Of a DNA stretch of 64,000 nt, positions 16,618 to 25,689 are shown in pieces (the stretch's first letter is position 1; each line of letters opens with the position of its first letter). The translations under genes and the position numbers were made by a program. A model generated the notes under the pieces. That model was not told the DNA's origin. It was given only the letters and a program-made list of their open reading frames with translations, and ran no database searches. Origin of the DNA: Anaerolineales bacterium (GTDB lineage: Bacteria; Chloroflexota; Anaerolineae; 4572-78; J111); NCBI GenBank assembly GCA_015075185.1, contig JABTUW010000004.1, forward strand, positions 558,001 to 622,000. Reading direction: 5' to 3'.

Positions 16618-17906
16618 AATTCCAGTGGAACCATCTGGCCTTTTGGGTGGGCGCTGTCCTGTTGGTTGTGCTGGTAACTGTGTTTTACCAGCCGGCAACC
16701 GCCAAAACCGGGTCTTTGCTTGTCTGGCAGGATGGCGAGATTTATGTGCTGGATATCGACTCCCTCAGGCGGGAGCCGGTGGGACCGGCTGCCCCGGCTG
16801 CCTTGATCCTCCCTTCGCCGGGGTGCTTGGGCCAGGTGAAAGCGCCATGCTGGGTGGCGGTTGGCCCCAAAATTTACTCAGTTGGCGACAGCGCCTCTCC
16901 TGAAATAACGGTTCCAGGAGAAGTTGAGGAGGCGACACTCAGTTGGTCGCCGGATGGCCTGCACCTGGCTTACATAGATTTGGCTGAAAACAGCCGAAAA
17001 TTTCAGTTGCGTATCTTTAACGCTGCCACCGGCCAGGGAAAAATTCTGGCGATCAAGGTTGACCCCGCCGTGACAACTGCCTGGAGTAGGGTGTGCGCGG
17101 CCGGATTGATGGCCCCCACCTGCCAACTGGGTTATAAAGCAGCCCAGGGGGAAGCACTCAGCCAACCCTCGCCTCGCCTGCTCGTCCCTGCCTGGGCCGG
17201 CGAACTGCGGCCAGATTACGTGAGCGGCTCTTGGAGTAAATTAGTGACGGTTACTCCACTCACAGGGGTGCGGCAAAGCTGGCCCGTCCCGGTTGATTCA
17301 ATTTTTGAGCTGCGTTGGACTGCCGACAATGCGCTCCTTTACAGCCAATTCCGAAATTATTTCCACCGGGCGCAGGACTATGGCCCGGCCTATCAAATGT
17401 CGCCGGGCAGCCAGTTGGCCAATATGTCGCCCAACGCACGTTACACGGTTTACTACGAACCGTTTACCCAGAAAGAGTGCCAGGCCGAACGACCCAAAGG
17501 CGGCTGCTGGTACCTGGGCATCTGGCTGGCCGATAACGAGCGCCCCAAAGAACGGCAGCTCATTTTCAGCCGCGAGTTATCCAAAGCCGGGGAAGGCAAG
17601 CTCAATGCTGACCCGTTCTGGTCGCCGGCCGGGGATGCCTTTGGACTGTTTCGAGAGGGGAATTTGGTTTACTACGATTTGAAGCAGCGCGAGGCGGCCA
17701 TTTGGTATCAATCCCTGGCCGGCCAGTTGACCTCGCCCCCGGTCTTTTCACCGCATGAAAAAGCCATCGCTCTGGTCACCCAGCCGGCCGGGAGTTCCAC
17801 TCAGTATCATTTGCTCGTTCTGAATCCTCAGTTTAAGCCGCTGGAACATCTCATTGAGGCGCAGCAAGGTTTCCGGGTGCTGGCCTGGCTGCCGCATTAC
17901 TCCTAA
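16614..17906 (+). CDS. Membrane-anchored TolB/WD40-like beta-propeller protein
   Basis: The GTG at 16614 is chosen because it overlaps the preceding stop (GTGA) and starts a clear N-terminal membrane anchor (LAFWVGAVLLVVLVTVFY). This gives 430 aa. Repeated PD40-like blades are visible, such as SWSPDGLHLAYIDL and PFWSPAGDAFGLF, plus Cys pairs suited to an exported protein (CLGQVKAPC, CQAERPKGGC). The protein is expected on the outer face of the membrane, perhaps as a binding scaffold. Coupled to the upstream ParB-like gene; the partner relationship is inferred. Confidence 0.78.
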   Translation: MKFQWNHLAFWVGAVLLVVLVTVFYQPATAKTGSLLVWQDGEIYVLDIDSLRREPVGPAAPAALILPSPGCLGQVKAPCWVAVGPKIYSVGDSASPEITVPGEVEEATLSWSPDGLHLAYIDLAENSRKFQLRIFNAATGQGKILAIKVDPAVTTAWSRVCAAGLMAPTCQLGYKAAQGEALSQPSPRLLVPAWAGELRPDYVSGSWSKLVTVTPLTGVRQSWPVPVDSIFELRWTADNALLYSQFRNYFHRAQDYGPAYQMSPGSQLANMSPNARYTVYYEPFTQKECQAERPKGGCWYLGIWLADNERPKERQLIFSRELSKAGEGKLNADPFWSPAGDAFGLFREGNLVYYDLKQREAAIWYQSLAGQLTSPPVFSPHEKAIALVTQPAGSSTQYHLLVLNPQFKPLEHLIEAQQGFRVLAWLPHYS

Positions 17907-17926
17907 TAGTGCTTGTCCCTCATTAA

Positions 17927-17955
17927 TTCCCACATTGCCGGGAATGTGATATACT
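17927..17955 (+). promoter_or_regulatory. Possible promoter with an embedded inverted repeat
   Basis: TTCCCA (17927-17932) and TATACT (17950-17955), spacer 17, lie ahead of the nucleoside-type ABC operon. Between them CACATT-6-AATGTG (17931-17948) forms an inverted repeat that could be an operator. Weak -35 match. Confidence 0.35.
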
Positions 17956-17993
17956 TCACGCTCGACGATGTTGCCTGATCCGCTGCTCAACCG

Positions 17994-18662
17994 ATGAATA
18001 ACTATTTTCCTCCCCCACAAACGCATCTTGAGGGAGGGTCTGCCTCTGTGGCGAACTCGACCCCCCTGGCCCTGATTGAACTGCGCGGCATCACCAAGCA
18101 TTTTCCCGGTGTCACGGCCAACGACGACATTTTTCTGACGATTCGCGGCGGTGAAATTCAGAGCCTGCTGGGGGAAAATGGCGCGGGCAAATCCACCCTG
18201 CTCAATATCCTCTCCGGGATGCTCCAGCCGGATCGAGGCCAGATTTTAATTGACGGCCAGGTCGTCACCCTGACCTCGCCGCACGAAGCGCTCAAGCGGG
18301 GAATTGGGACGGTTTACCAGCACTTTACGCTTGTGCCAACGCTGTCGGTGATTGAAAATGTCATGCTTGGCTCGGAGACCCCTTTTGTATTGGATCTGCG
18401 CCAGGCCGAACGGCGGCTGCAGGAATGGCTGGGTGATTTTGGCCTGGCCGTCTCGCCCGAGGTGGAGGTGCGACATCTCTCGCTGGGGCAGCAGCAGCGC
18501 GTCGAAATCATCAAGGCCCTCTTTCGCGGCTCGCGGGTGCTGCTGCTGGACGAGCCAACCTCGGTCTTGACCCCGGCCGAGGTTAGCGAATTGTTTGCGA
18601 TTCTGCGCCGGCTTAAAGCGGCCGGAGTGGCCATTGTCTTCATTACCCACAAGCTAGAATAA
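17994..18662 (+). CDS. BMP-type (nucleoside) ABC transporter ATPase, first half; ends at an in-frame TAA
   Basis: Residues 1-222 form a full first ABC domain: Walker A GENGAGKS (60-67), signature LSLGQQQRVEI, Walker B VLLLDEPTS and H-loop ITHKLE. The frame then meets TAA at 18660-18662 and continues without shift into the second domain (ALTLSDRITILRQG). Relatives have Glu or a similar residue at this point, so one base change (GAA to TAA) splits a protein of about 541 aa. The start may instead be GTG at 18048, which follows GAGGGAGGG. The family energises purine-nucleoside or nucleobase uptake with two permeases and a BMP lipoprotein, all present downstream. Confidence 0.8.
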   Translation: MNNYFPPPQTHLEGGSASVANSTPLALIELRGITKHFPGVTANDDIFLTIRGGEIQSLLGENGAGKSTLLNILSGMLQPDRGQILIDGQVVTLTSPHEALKRGIGTVYQHFTLVPTLSVIENVMLGSETPFVLDLRQAERRLQEWLGDFGLAVSPEVEVRHLSLGQQQRVEIIKALFRGSRVLLLDEPTSVLTPAEVSELFAILRRLKAAGVAIVFITHKLE

Positions 18663-18692
18663 GCGCTGACCCTCAGCGACCGGATCACCATC

Positions 18693-19616
18693 TTGCGCCA
18701 GGGGCAGCGGGTCGGCGAGGTGGGGCCGGATAGACTGGCCCACCAGGACCGGTCAGCGGTGACGGAACATATCCTCAAGTTGATGTTTGGGGCTGCTTCT
18801 TCTTTGCCGCCGTCTTTGGCAGACGCAAGGGAGATGCCTCCTAAAAGCAGGCCGTCCCTTTCGGCCAAGCCCGTCTGTGTTCTGAAGGAAGTGACTGCTT
18901 TCAGCGACCAGGCGGCCCTCTCTCTCAGCCGGGTCAGCCTGGAACTTTACGCCGGTGAGATTTTAGGCATCGCCGGGGTGGACGGCAACGGCCAAAAGGA
19001 ACTGGCCGAAGTTTTGGCGGGACAGCGCCGGGTAAGCGCCGGGCAGATCATTATCAACGGGGTTAATATTGCCAACGGTGGAACTGTGGCCGCCAGGAGG
19101 GCCGGGGTGGGCTACCTGACGGATGACCGGCTAGGCGAGGCCGCTGTACCGGCTTTGAGCGTCGCCGAGAATGCGGTGCTCAAGGTGGTCAATCAGCCGC
19201 CGTTTTCCCGCTGGACGGTACTGAATCGAGGCGCTATCGCCGCCCATGCTGCCCGCCTGATCCGGCAGTTTAAGATCATGACCCCCGGTCCCTGGACGCG
19301 GCTGGGCACGCTCTCCGGGGGCAATATTCAAAAGTTATTACTCGCCCGCGAGTTGGCGGCCCAGCCCAAAGTCCTGGTCTGTAACAAGCCCACCCAGGGC
19401 CTCGATGCCCTGACCACGCAGTTTGTGCTGCAAACGCTGCGGGCGCAGACTGAGCGAGGTATGGCCGTTCTGCTCATCTCGGCGGAGTTGGACGAGCTGC
19501 TGACCTGCGGCGACCGCATCGGGGTGATGTATAACGGCCGCCTGCTCGATGTTGTGCCGCGTGCCCAGGCCAATGTGGAGGCAATTGGCCGCCTGATGTT
19601 GGGGCTGGCCCCATGA
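18693..19616 (+). CDS. BMP-type ABC transporter ATPase, second half (same frame as 17994-18662)
   Basis: The start shown is an in-frame TTG at 18693; no ribosome-binding site precedes it, so this is more likely the continuation of the interrupted gene. The second ABC domain has the reduced Walker A usual for this family (GIAGVDGNGQKEL), LSGGNIQKLLLARELA as signature, and CNKPTQGLDA at Walker B. A variable linker (about 18790-18850) joins the domains. The stop overlaps the next permease start by four bases (ATGA at 19613). Confidence 0.8.
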   Translation: MRQGQRVGEVGPDRLAHQDRSAVTEHILKLMFGAASSLPPSLADAREMPPKSRPSLSAKPVCVLKEVTAFSDQAALSLSRVSLELYAGEILGIAGVDGNGQKELAEVLAGQRRVSAGQIIINGVNIANGGTVAARRAGVGYLTDDRLGEAAVPALSVAENAVLKVVNQPPFSRWTVLNRGAIAAHAARLIRQFKIMTPGPWTRLGTLSGGNIQKLLLARELAAQPKVLVCNKPTQGLDALTTQFVLQTLRAQTERGMAVLLISAELDELLTCGDRIGVMYNGRLLDVVPRAQANVEAIGRLMLGLAP

Positions 19617-20656
19617 AGACCCTTTTTTCAATTCGTTCCCTGAAGCCGCTGCTGAGTTCAACCCTGGCTGTGGTGGCGGCATTTCTCAGCGGGGGAATTT
19701 TTTTGTGGCTGGTCGGCAAAGACCCGTTCCAGGCGTATGGCATATTGTTTACCCGCGGCATCGGCAGTTCTTTCGGTTTAACCGAAACCCTGATCAAAAT
19801 GGCGCCGCTGCTGCTGGTCAGCGCCGGGCTGCTGGTGGCACTTAAGGCCAGCGTCTGGAACATTGGAGTGGATGGGCAGTTCCTGATTGGGGCAAGCCTG
19901 GTGGGACTGGTCGCGCCCCGTCTGGCCGGAGTGATTCCTTATTTTCTGATGCTCAGCTTATGCGCCCTGGTTGGGGTTGGTGGCGGGGTGGCCTGGGGGG
20001 TGGTGCCGGCGGCGCTCAAGGTGCGCTACGGGCTTAACGAAATCATCACCACGATCATGATGAACTACGTGGCCGTCTATCTGACCAGTTGGCTGGTCAA
20101 AGGCCCGTTCCGAGATCCCAGCGTGGTGGCCCCGCAAATGCCGCTCATTCCCGAGGCTTTTCGGCTGCCCGCGCTGCCGTTCACCCGGATTCACCTGGGG
20201 CTGGTGGTGGGCCTCGCCGCCGTGTTGCTGGTTTATTTTATGTTCCGCTATGGCGCCGTTGGTTTTGCCTTGACGGTGCTGGGACGCAGCCGCAAGGCCG
20301 CGCTGCACGCCGGGCTGCCGGTCAACCGGCTGGTGGTTACGGCCATGCTGGCCAGCGCCGGGCTGGCTGGACTGGCCGGGGCCAATGATGTCTTGGGGGT
20401 CAAAGGATTGTTCCAGGGCGAGTGGAATCCCATGTACGGCCTGACCGGCTTTGCCCTGGTTTTTCTGGCCCGCCTCAACGGCGTGGGCGTCATCCCCCTG
20501 GCCTATTTTTTTGCCCTGCTCGATTTTGGCGGGGAGATGATGGCCCGCACCGCCCAAATCCCGGCCTTTTTTGTGCCGATGCTGGAAGGCCTGATGCTCA
20601 TTTTTCTGGCCGTAGGGGCCTATTTCGAGCGGAAATATCTGGGGGAAGTGGATTAA
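19613..20656 (+). CDS. BMP-type ABC transporter permease, first subunit (NupP/YufP-like)
   Basis: The protein has 347 aa with about nine hydrophobic segments. GASVWNIGVDGQ-type sequence (LKASVWNIGVDGQFLIGA, about residues 80-97) and GLNEIITTIMMNYVAVYL (about 142-159) are typical of the branched-chain-permease-like family that pairs with BMP lipoproteins for nucleoside uptake. It starts within the stop of the ATPase gene and is followed after 73 bases by its partner. Substrate not readable from sequence. Confidence 0.85.
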   Translation: MKTLFSIRSLKPLLSSTLAVVAAFLSGGIFLWLVGKDPFQAYGILFTRGIGSSFGLTETLIKMAPLLLVSAGLLVALKASVWNIGVDGQFLIGASLVGLVAPRLAGVIPYFLMLSLCALVGVGGGVAWGVVPAALKVRYGLNEIITTIMMNYVAVYLTSWLVKGPFRDPSVVAPQMPLIPEAFRLPALPFTRIHLGLVVGLAAVLLVYFMFRYGAVGFALTVLGRSRKAALHAGLPVNRLVVTAMLASAGLAGLAGANDVLGVKGLFQGEWNPMYGLTGFALVFLARLNGVGVIPLAYFFALLDFGGEMMARTAQIPAFFVPMLEGLMLIFLAVGAYFERKYLGEVD

Positions 20657-20729
20657 CCCTTCAGACGAAAATTGGCTGTTGATTTCAACCTGGAATCAAG
20701 GGTACACTCTGGATTCCAGGAGGCGGGTC

Positions 20730-21668
20730 ATGAGTGGAGCACAGTTACAGGATTTTGTCACCGTTCTCTTAAGCGCCGGGCTGATTGCCGCCGTGCCGCT
20801 GCTGCTGGCCGCCCTCGGTGAAACCTTCGCCGAACGAGCCGGGCTGCTCAACCTGGGCCTGGAAGGGATGATGCTGCTGGGCGCTTTTGGTGGCTTTTAT
20901 ATCGCCCTCAACAGCGGGAGCACCTGGGCGGGACTCGCCGCCGGACTGTGGGTCGGCCTGATGGTGGGCTTGCTCTTTGGCTGGCTGACCATTACCCTGC
21001 AAGTAGACCAGGTCATCGTCGGCCTGGGCCTGACCATTTTTGGGGGCGGGCTGACCGGTTTTCTGTTTCGCGACCTATATGGGCAGCAGTTTCCAACCCT
21101 GGCGGCCAGCGCCCGGAAAATAGCCGTCCCTTTCTTGAGCGACCTGCCGATCCTCGGCCCGGCTCTGTTTCAGCAGCAGCTTGTGGTTTACCTGACCTGG
21201 GGACTGGTCGCCGTTTTTGCCTTTATCCTGACCCGCACCCGTTTTGGCCTGGAAATCCGGGCAGTCGGCGAGAGTCCCCTGGCCGCCGACGCCGCCGGGG
21301 TCAACGTGGCCCGGACGCGCTACCTGGCGATTCTGATTGGCGGGATGATGGCCGGTCTGGGCGGCGCGTTTCTGTCGGTCGGCGATCTGAACTTTTTTGT
21401 GCCGGGGATGACTGTCGGCCAGGGTTTTATTGCCATCGCCATCGCCATGCTCGGCAAGTGGCGGCCGTACCGGGTTTTTATCGGGGCGGTGCTGTTTGGG
21501 TTGCTGCGCTCCCTGGCTAACGGCCTGCAAATCATCGGGGTGAATGTCCAGCCGGAGTTCATTTTGATGTTACCATACCTCGGCATTATCGTCGCCCTGG
21601 TGCTGCTGGCCGGTCGAACCAGCCTGCCGGCGGCATTGGGTGTCCCTTACACCCGAGGACAGAAGTAA
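20730..21668 (+). CDS. BMP-type ABC transporter permease, second subunit (NupQ/YufQ-like)
   Basis: The start is placed at the ATG at 20730, with GGAGG about seven bases upstream, giving 312 aa. The family motif GETFAERAGLLNLGLEGMML (about 29-48) is clear, as is GVNVARTRYLAILIGGMMAG near residue 190. The protein is hydrophobic throughout, with about eight membrane helices. It forms the channel with the upstream permease. A short in-frame extension back to 20679 has no ribosome-binding site and is unlikely. Confidence 0.85.
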   Translation: MSGAQLQDFVTVLLSAGLIAAVPLLLAALGETFAERAGLLNLGLEGMMLLGAFGGFYIALNSGSTWAGLAAGLWVGLMVGLLFGWLTITLQVDQVIVGLGLTIFGGGLTGFLFRDLYGQQFPTLAASARKIAVPFLSDLPILGPALFQQQLVVYLTWGLVAVFAFILTRTRFGLEIRAVGESPLAADAAGVNVARTRYLAILIGGMMAGLGGAFLSVGDLNFFVPGMTVGQGFIAIAIAMLGKWRPYRVFIGAVLFGLLRSLANGLQIIGVNVQPEFILMLPYLGIIVALVLLAGRTSLPAALGVPYTRGQK

Positions 21669-21682
21669 CAAGAGAATAGTAC

Positions 21683-21752
21683 AGCCGACTCCCCTCTCCC
21701 ACTGGGACGACCGTAGGGAGCGCAGAGCGAGGGGTTGGGGGTGAAGGCTTTT
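21683..21752. repeat. CCCCTCTCCCACTGGGA-type palindromic element
   Basis: AGCCGACTCCCCTCTCCCAC at the left and GGGGTTGGGGGTGAAGGCTT at the right flank a short spacer. The same words make the cleaner copy at 43151-43215. It lies just ahead of the BMP lipoprotein gene, whose ribosome-binding site GGAGGAG follows. Confidence 0.65.
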
Positions 21753-21771
21753 TACGGAGGAGACAAATCTG

Positions 21772-22839
21772 ATGAAATCTCAGCAGTGGTTTGGATTGAT
21801 GGCATTAGGGTTAATTCTATTGGCTTTAGCCGCTTGCGCCGGAACGCAGCCGGCGATCTCTAAGGCTCCTGCCGCAAGCGGCCTAGGTGAAAAAGCAGCC
21901 AATGTGGCGGTCTTGCTGCCGGCCAGCCGCACCGACCAGGGCTGGAACCAGCAGGCGGCGGACGCGATGGCGGCGGTGCAAAAAGAGCGCGGCTTTACCC
22001 TGGAAGTGGCCGAGAACCTGGGCTACGACGACATCACCCCCGTGTTGCGCGACCTGGCCGAGCGGGGCTTTGCCCTGCTCATTTGCCACGCCAGCGGCTA
22101 CCAGACGGTCTGCCCGGAGTTTGCCAACAATAACCAGGTCAAAGTCGCGGTGGTCGAGAATCCCGGCGCGATTGGGCCAAACGTGTCCGATATCGAAACG
22201 CAGGCCCAGGAGGTCGCCTACCTGGCCGGGATCTTGGCGGCCCGGTTGAGCCAGAGCAAAACGGTCGGCATTGTCGTTTCCGGCGAGCCGCCGACCTGGA
22301 ACTTTATGACCGTTGGCTTTGCCGAGGGGGTTAAAGCGACCGACCCAGCGGTGAACATCCTCTACAGCGTCATCGGCGAAGCGGCCTATGAGGATGCCGC
22401 CGGGGCCAAGCGGGTGACCGAGTCGGAACTGGCCGCCGGGGCCGACATCATCTTTGGTATGGGCGACGGCGCTTCGTTTGGCATGCTCCAGGCAATCCAG
22501 GAGCACAACAGCCAGGCCAAAACTAAGGCCCGCTTCATTGACGTCATCGGCGACAAGAGCAAACAGTACCGCGACGTGCTGCTGACGTCGGTCTTGTTTG
22601 ACTACAGCAGCCTCTACCGGCAGATGCTGGACGACATTGAGAGCGGTACGTTTGGCAAGGTTTACACGATGGATGTCGCCTCCGGCGGGGTGCGTCTGTT
22701 GGATCTGCCCGATGATGTTCCGGCAGAGGTCAAGCAAGCCGTCGAGCAGGCCAAGGCGGATATTATCGCCGGTAAAATCAAGGTCTCGGCCATCGGCGAT
22801 GCCGAGGGGATGCGGAAGCGGCTGGACGAGTTGAAATAA
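21772..22839 (+). CDS. BMP-family ABC transporter lipoprotein (PnrA/Med-like)
   Basis: The protein has 355 aa. A lipoprotein signal ends in LALAAC with the lipidated Cys at residue 22. The mature part has the BMP pattern: VAVLLPASRTDQGWNQQAADAM, then HASGYQTVCPEFA, and VGIVVSGEPPTWNFMTVGFAEG. Family members bind purine nucleosides or related ligands (PnrA, NupN). It acts on the outer surface and delivers to the two permeases upstream. The gene order ATPase, permease, permease, lipoprotein is complete, but the ATPase frame is interrupted. Confidence 0.87.
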   Translation: MKSQQWFGLMALGLILLALAACAGTQPAISKAPAASGLGEKAANVAVLLPASRTDQGWNQQAADAMAAVQKERGFTLEVAENLGYDDITPVLRDLAERGFALLICHASGYQTVCPEFANNNQVKVAVVENPGAIGPNVSDIETQAQEVAYLAGILAARLSQSKTVGIVVSGEPPTWNFMTVGFAEGVKATDPAVNILYSVIGEAAYEDAAGAKRVTESELAAGADIIFGMGDGASFGMLQAIQEHNSQAKTKARFIDVIGDKSKQYRDVLLTSVLFDYSSLYRQMLDDIESGTFGKVYTMDVASGGVRLLDLPDDVPAEVKQAVEQAKADIIAGKIKVSAIGDAEGMRKRLDELK

Positions 22840-22844
22840 AAACA

Positions 22845-22935
22845 GTCCACAGATGCACACAGATGGACACAGATGAGAAAGAAAGAAGAATTAAAATTTA
22901 GAAATTATCTGTGAAAATCTGTGAAATCTGTGGAC
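22845..22935. repeat. Palindromic word element GTCCACAGATG / CATCTGTGGAC
   Basis: The left arm is built from CACAGATG words: GTCCACAGATG, CACACAGATGG, ACACAGATG. The right arm is built from ATCTGTGAA words ending in ATCTGTGGAC. Outer 10-base match is perfect. It fills the gap between the BMP lipoprotein and the aminotransferase, ending seven bases before the latter's AAGGAGG. Confidence 0.8.
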
Positions 22936-22954
22936 AAAAATAAGGAGGAATCTA

Positions 22955-24133
22955 ATGGACAATTGGCCAATCATGACCCTTTCCGGGGGACCGGTAGAGC
23001 TGACCGAGCGCACGCTGCGCGATCAGTCCCGCCCGGTGTTGTACCACTACGACCCGGCCTTTATCGAGTTATATGAGCGCACCTGCCAGCTCTTGCAGCA
23101 GGTTTTTCAGACCCGCTATGATGTGGTCATGATGCAGGGTGAGGCAATTTTGGGCCTGGAAGCGGCGGCAGCCTGTTTGATTTCGCCGGGGGACAAGGTG
23201 CTGAATCTCGTTTCCGGGGTATTTGGCAAGTGGTACCAGCTTTATATCGAAAAGTACGGCGGCGAAACCATCGAACTGGCTGTGCCCTACAACGAGGCGA
23301 TTGACCCGGAGGATGTGCGCCGGGCATTGGCCCAAAACCCCAGCATCAAGTTTTTGTCCGTCGTCCATTCCGAGACCCCCTCGGCGACGGTCAACCCGGT
23401 GCAGCACATCGGGCCGATTGCCAAAGAATTTGGCGTGCTGACCATCGTGGACACCGTCTCCGGCCTGGGCGGCGAACTGCTCAGCCCGGAGGCGTGGGGT
23501 ATTGACCTGGCCGTGGCCGGGCCGCAGAAATGCCTGGGCGGCTCGCCGGGGTTGTCGCTGATGTCTATCAGCCCTGACGCCTGGCGGGTGATGGAGCAGA
23601 AGCGGCCCGCGCCGGTACGGGGGAGTTTCATGTCCATTCTGGATTGGAAAGATACCTGGCTGGAGCGGCGTGTCTTTCCTTATACGCCTTCGGTCAGCCT
23701 GGTCTATGCCCTGGAGTCGGTCTTGACCCAGGTGCTTGAAGAAGGATTGGAGCATTTCGCCGCCCGCCACGCGGCGGTGGCGCGGGCCTGCCGGGCCGGG
23801 GTCAAGGCGTTGGGGCTGGAGTTGTGGGCAGCGCGGGAGGAGATCGCCGGGGTGGCCGTGACCGGGGTCAAGATACCCGCAGGAATCGAGGACAAACAGC
23901 TACGAAATCACATGCGCGACCGCTACGGGGTCATGATCTCCGGCGGCTACGGCGAGCTGGCCGGCCAGTTGTTCCGCCTGGGGCATATGGGCAAAGCCGC
24001 CCACCCGACCTACCTGGCCGCCCAACTCGCCATTTTAGAGCGCAGCCTGGCCGACCTGGGCCGGCCGGTTGAGTTCGGCGCGGGCGTCGGTGCGGCGATG
24101 GCGGCGTTAGAAGGATGGGGAGTGGCGGAGTAG
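22955..24133 (+). CDS. PLP-dependent aminotransferase, alanine-glyoxylate / ureidoglycine-glyoxylate family
   Basis: The protein has 392 aa, ribosome-binding site AAGGAGG six bases ahead. Fold type I class V motifs are present: HSETPSATVNP, TIVDTVSGLGG with the PLP-pairing Asp, and GPQKCLGGSPG with the Schiff-base lysine at about K192. The GPQK-C-LGG-x-PG pattern is shared by alanine-glyoxylate, ureidoglycine-glyoxylate (PucG) and pyridoxamine-pyruvate transaminases. Its position after a nucleoside-type uptake system would fit purine nitrogen salvage through PucG, but this is inference; no allantoin gene is present here. Confidence 0.82.
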   Translation: MDNWPIMTLSGGPVELTERTLRDQSRPVLYHYDPAFIELYERTCQLLQQVFQTRYDVVMMQGEAILGLEAAAACLISPGDKVLNLVSGVFGKWYQLYIEKYGGETIELAVPYNEAIDPEDVRRALAQNPSIKFLSVVHSETPSATVNPVQHIGPIAKEFGVLTIVDTVSGLGGELLSPEAWGIDLAVAGPQKCLGGSPGLSLMSISPDAWRVMEQKRPAPVRGSFMSILDWKDTWLERRVFPYTPSVSLVYALESVLTQVLEEGLEHFAARHAAVARACRAGVKALGLELWAAREEIAGVAVTGVKIPAGIEDKQLRNHMRDRYGVMISGGYGELAGQLFRLGHMGKAAHPTYLAAQLAILERSLADLGRPVEFGAGVGAAMAALEGWGVAE

Positions 24134-24136
24134 GTA

Positions 24137-24280
24137 GTTAACTCAAGTTGCTACCTTGCTTACAATCAACTGGAGATGCACCGCAGAGACACAGAGGGCG
24201 CCGAGTTTTTAATTTTTCTCTGCGTTCTCGGCGTCTCTGCGGTAAAAATTAACCTACATTGGTAACTTGAGTCAGTTAAC
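24137..24280. repeat. Nested palindrome: GTTAACTCAAGTT outside, CCGCAGAGAC words inside
   Basis: The outer arms are GTTAACTCAAGTTGCTACC (24137-) and GGTAACTTGAGTCAGTTAAC (-24280). The inner arms are ACCGCAGAGACACAGAGG (from 24180) and CTCGGCGTCTCTGCGGT (to 24243), made of GCAGAGAC-type words. It lies between the converging aminotransferase and FAD oxidase genes and may act as a two-way terminator. Confidence 0.8.
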
Positions 24281-24285
24281 AGAAC

Positions 24286-25689
24286 CTAAGCCGCTGGCGG
24301 GATGTTTTGGTTGAGCCGGAAGAGGTTGGTGGGGTCGTAACGCCGCTTGATCGCCACAAGCCGGTCCCAGGTTGAGCTGGGGTAGGCTTCGCGGATCCGG
24401 GCCTGGCCGTCGTTGCCCAGAAAGCCGACGTACGCGCCGGAAGCGCCCTGGCGCAGCGCCGCCGCGAAGTTAGTGACCCAGGCCTCGTGCTGCGCCGCCT
24501 CATCGGGACGCTCGTAGAGCGCGGCAACATTCGCCATCATCCGCCGCTGCCGGTGGGCAAAAGCAGTGGCGTCGGCGGGCACGCGGGCCACCGCCCCGCC
24601 AAGTACCCGGAGCTGCGCGACTCTCATCGGCGCGGTTGAGGCCTGGAGGTGGTCTATAATTGTCTCCGCCGCCTGGCGATTGATGGCATCAACGAACATG
24701 GTCCGCCCAATCGCGACCGGATGGTAGCCCGCCTCATCCGGTGGGAAAATCTCCGGGTAGGGCATCGGCCGGACCATGTCGGCGATGGGTGCGGCCAGCG
24801 CCCGGAACGGGGCGATGGCCCGTTCGCCGGCGTCTGCCGCACCGGCGTAGCAGATAAGGGCCATGATGATGAGCCGGCCGTGGTGCTCGGCGGGCACGAA
24901 CGGCATCGGTGGGGCGAACATAATGTTGGCGATAATTGACAGCTCATCCGGCGCGGCCTCGGCTTCGGCGACGAACGAGGCGATGATGTCGGGTGTCGCC
25001 GGAAGCATCAACATGCCGCCTACAACCATATCAAGTTCGTGCAGCCGGAACTGGAAGCGGGTAACGACGCCGAAGTTGCCGCCGCCGCCTCGGATTGCCC
25101 AAAAGAGGTCCGGGTGCGTCTCGGCGTCAACGCGGAGGAGCTGGCCATCTGCGGTTACAATGTCGGCCGCCAGCAGGTTGTCAATCGTGAGGCCGTGCTT
25201 GCGGACGAGGTACCCCACGCCGCCGCTCAGGGTGATCCCCCCGATGCCAACCGAGCGGGTGTCGCCGAACCCGGTCGCCAAGCCGTAGGCTCCTGCTGCA
25301 ACTGTGTATTCGCCGGCGGTCAACCCGGTCTGGGCCCATGCGCTGCGGTGTTTCACATCAATATCCAACGCCCGCATGTCCGAAAGATCGAGGACGATCC
25401 CCCCCTCGGAAACGCCGTGACCGGCAAGACTGTGGCCACCGCTGCGGATGGCCAGCTCCAACCCGGTTTCGCGCGCGAGCGAGATAACACGCGCCACGTC
25501 GGTCGCGTCCCCGGCCCGGACGATAACTGCCGGCCGGCGGTCAATGCCTCCATAAAAGACAGTGCGCGCCTGGTCGTAGCGGGCGTCATCGGGCGCGATC
25601 ACCCGGCCGTTAAGGGCAGCGCGAAGCTGCGGGATCGAAAGGGTGGTAAGATTGGACTCTGCCGACGGTGCATAATTCTTTGTTATCAC
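24286..25689 (-). CDS. FAD-binding oxidase with BBE domain (berberine-bridge-like)
   Basis: The protein has 467 aa. The GTG at 25689 follows GGGAG by nine bases. The FAD_binding_4 domain has RSGGHSLAGHG (about 83-93), whose His 86 is the usual covalent FAD attachment site. The second, cysteinyl attachment site of bicovalent enzymes appears absent: GVGYLVRKHGLTIDNL lacks the Cys. The C-terminal BBE tail is clear (KRRYDPTNLFRLNQNIPP). Such enzymes oxidise sugars, alcohols or alkaloid-like compounds with O2. No signal peptide was seen, and the substrate is unknown. Confidence 0.85.
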   Translation of the reverse strand: MITKNYAPSAESNLTTLSIPQLRAALNGRVIAPDDARYDQARTVFYGGIDRRPAVIVRAGDATDVARVISLARETGLELAIRSGGHSLAGHGVSEGGIVLDLSDMRALDIDVKHRSAWAQTGLTAGEYTVAAGAYGLATGFGDTRSVGIGGITLSGGVGYLVRKHGLTIDNLLAADIVTADGQLLRVDAETHPDLFWAIRGGGGNFGVVTRFQFRLHELDMVVGGMLMLPATPDIIASFVAEAEAAPDELSIIANIMFAPPMPFVPAEHHGRLIIMALICYAGAADAGERAIAPFRALAAPIADMVRPMPYPEIFPPDEAGYHPVAIGRTMFVDAINRQAAETIIDHLQASTAPMRVAQLRVLGGAVARVPADATAFAHRQRRMMANVAALYERPDEAAQHEAWVTNFAAALRQGASGAYVGFLGNDGQARIREAYPSSTWDRLVAIKRRYDPTNLFRLNQNIPPAA

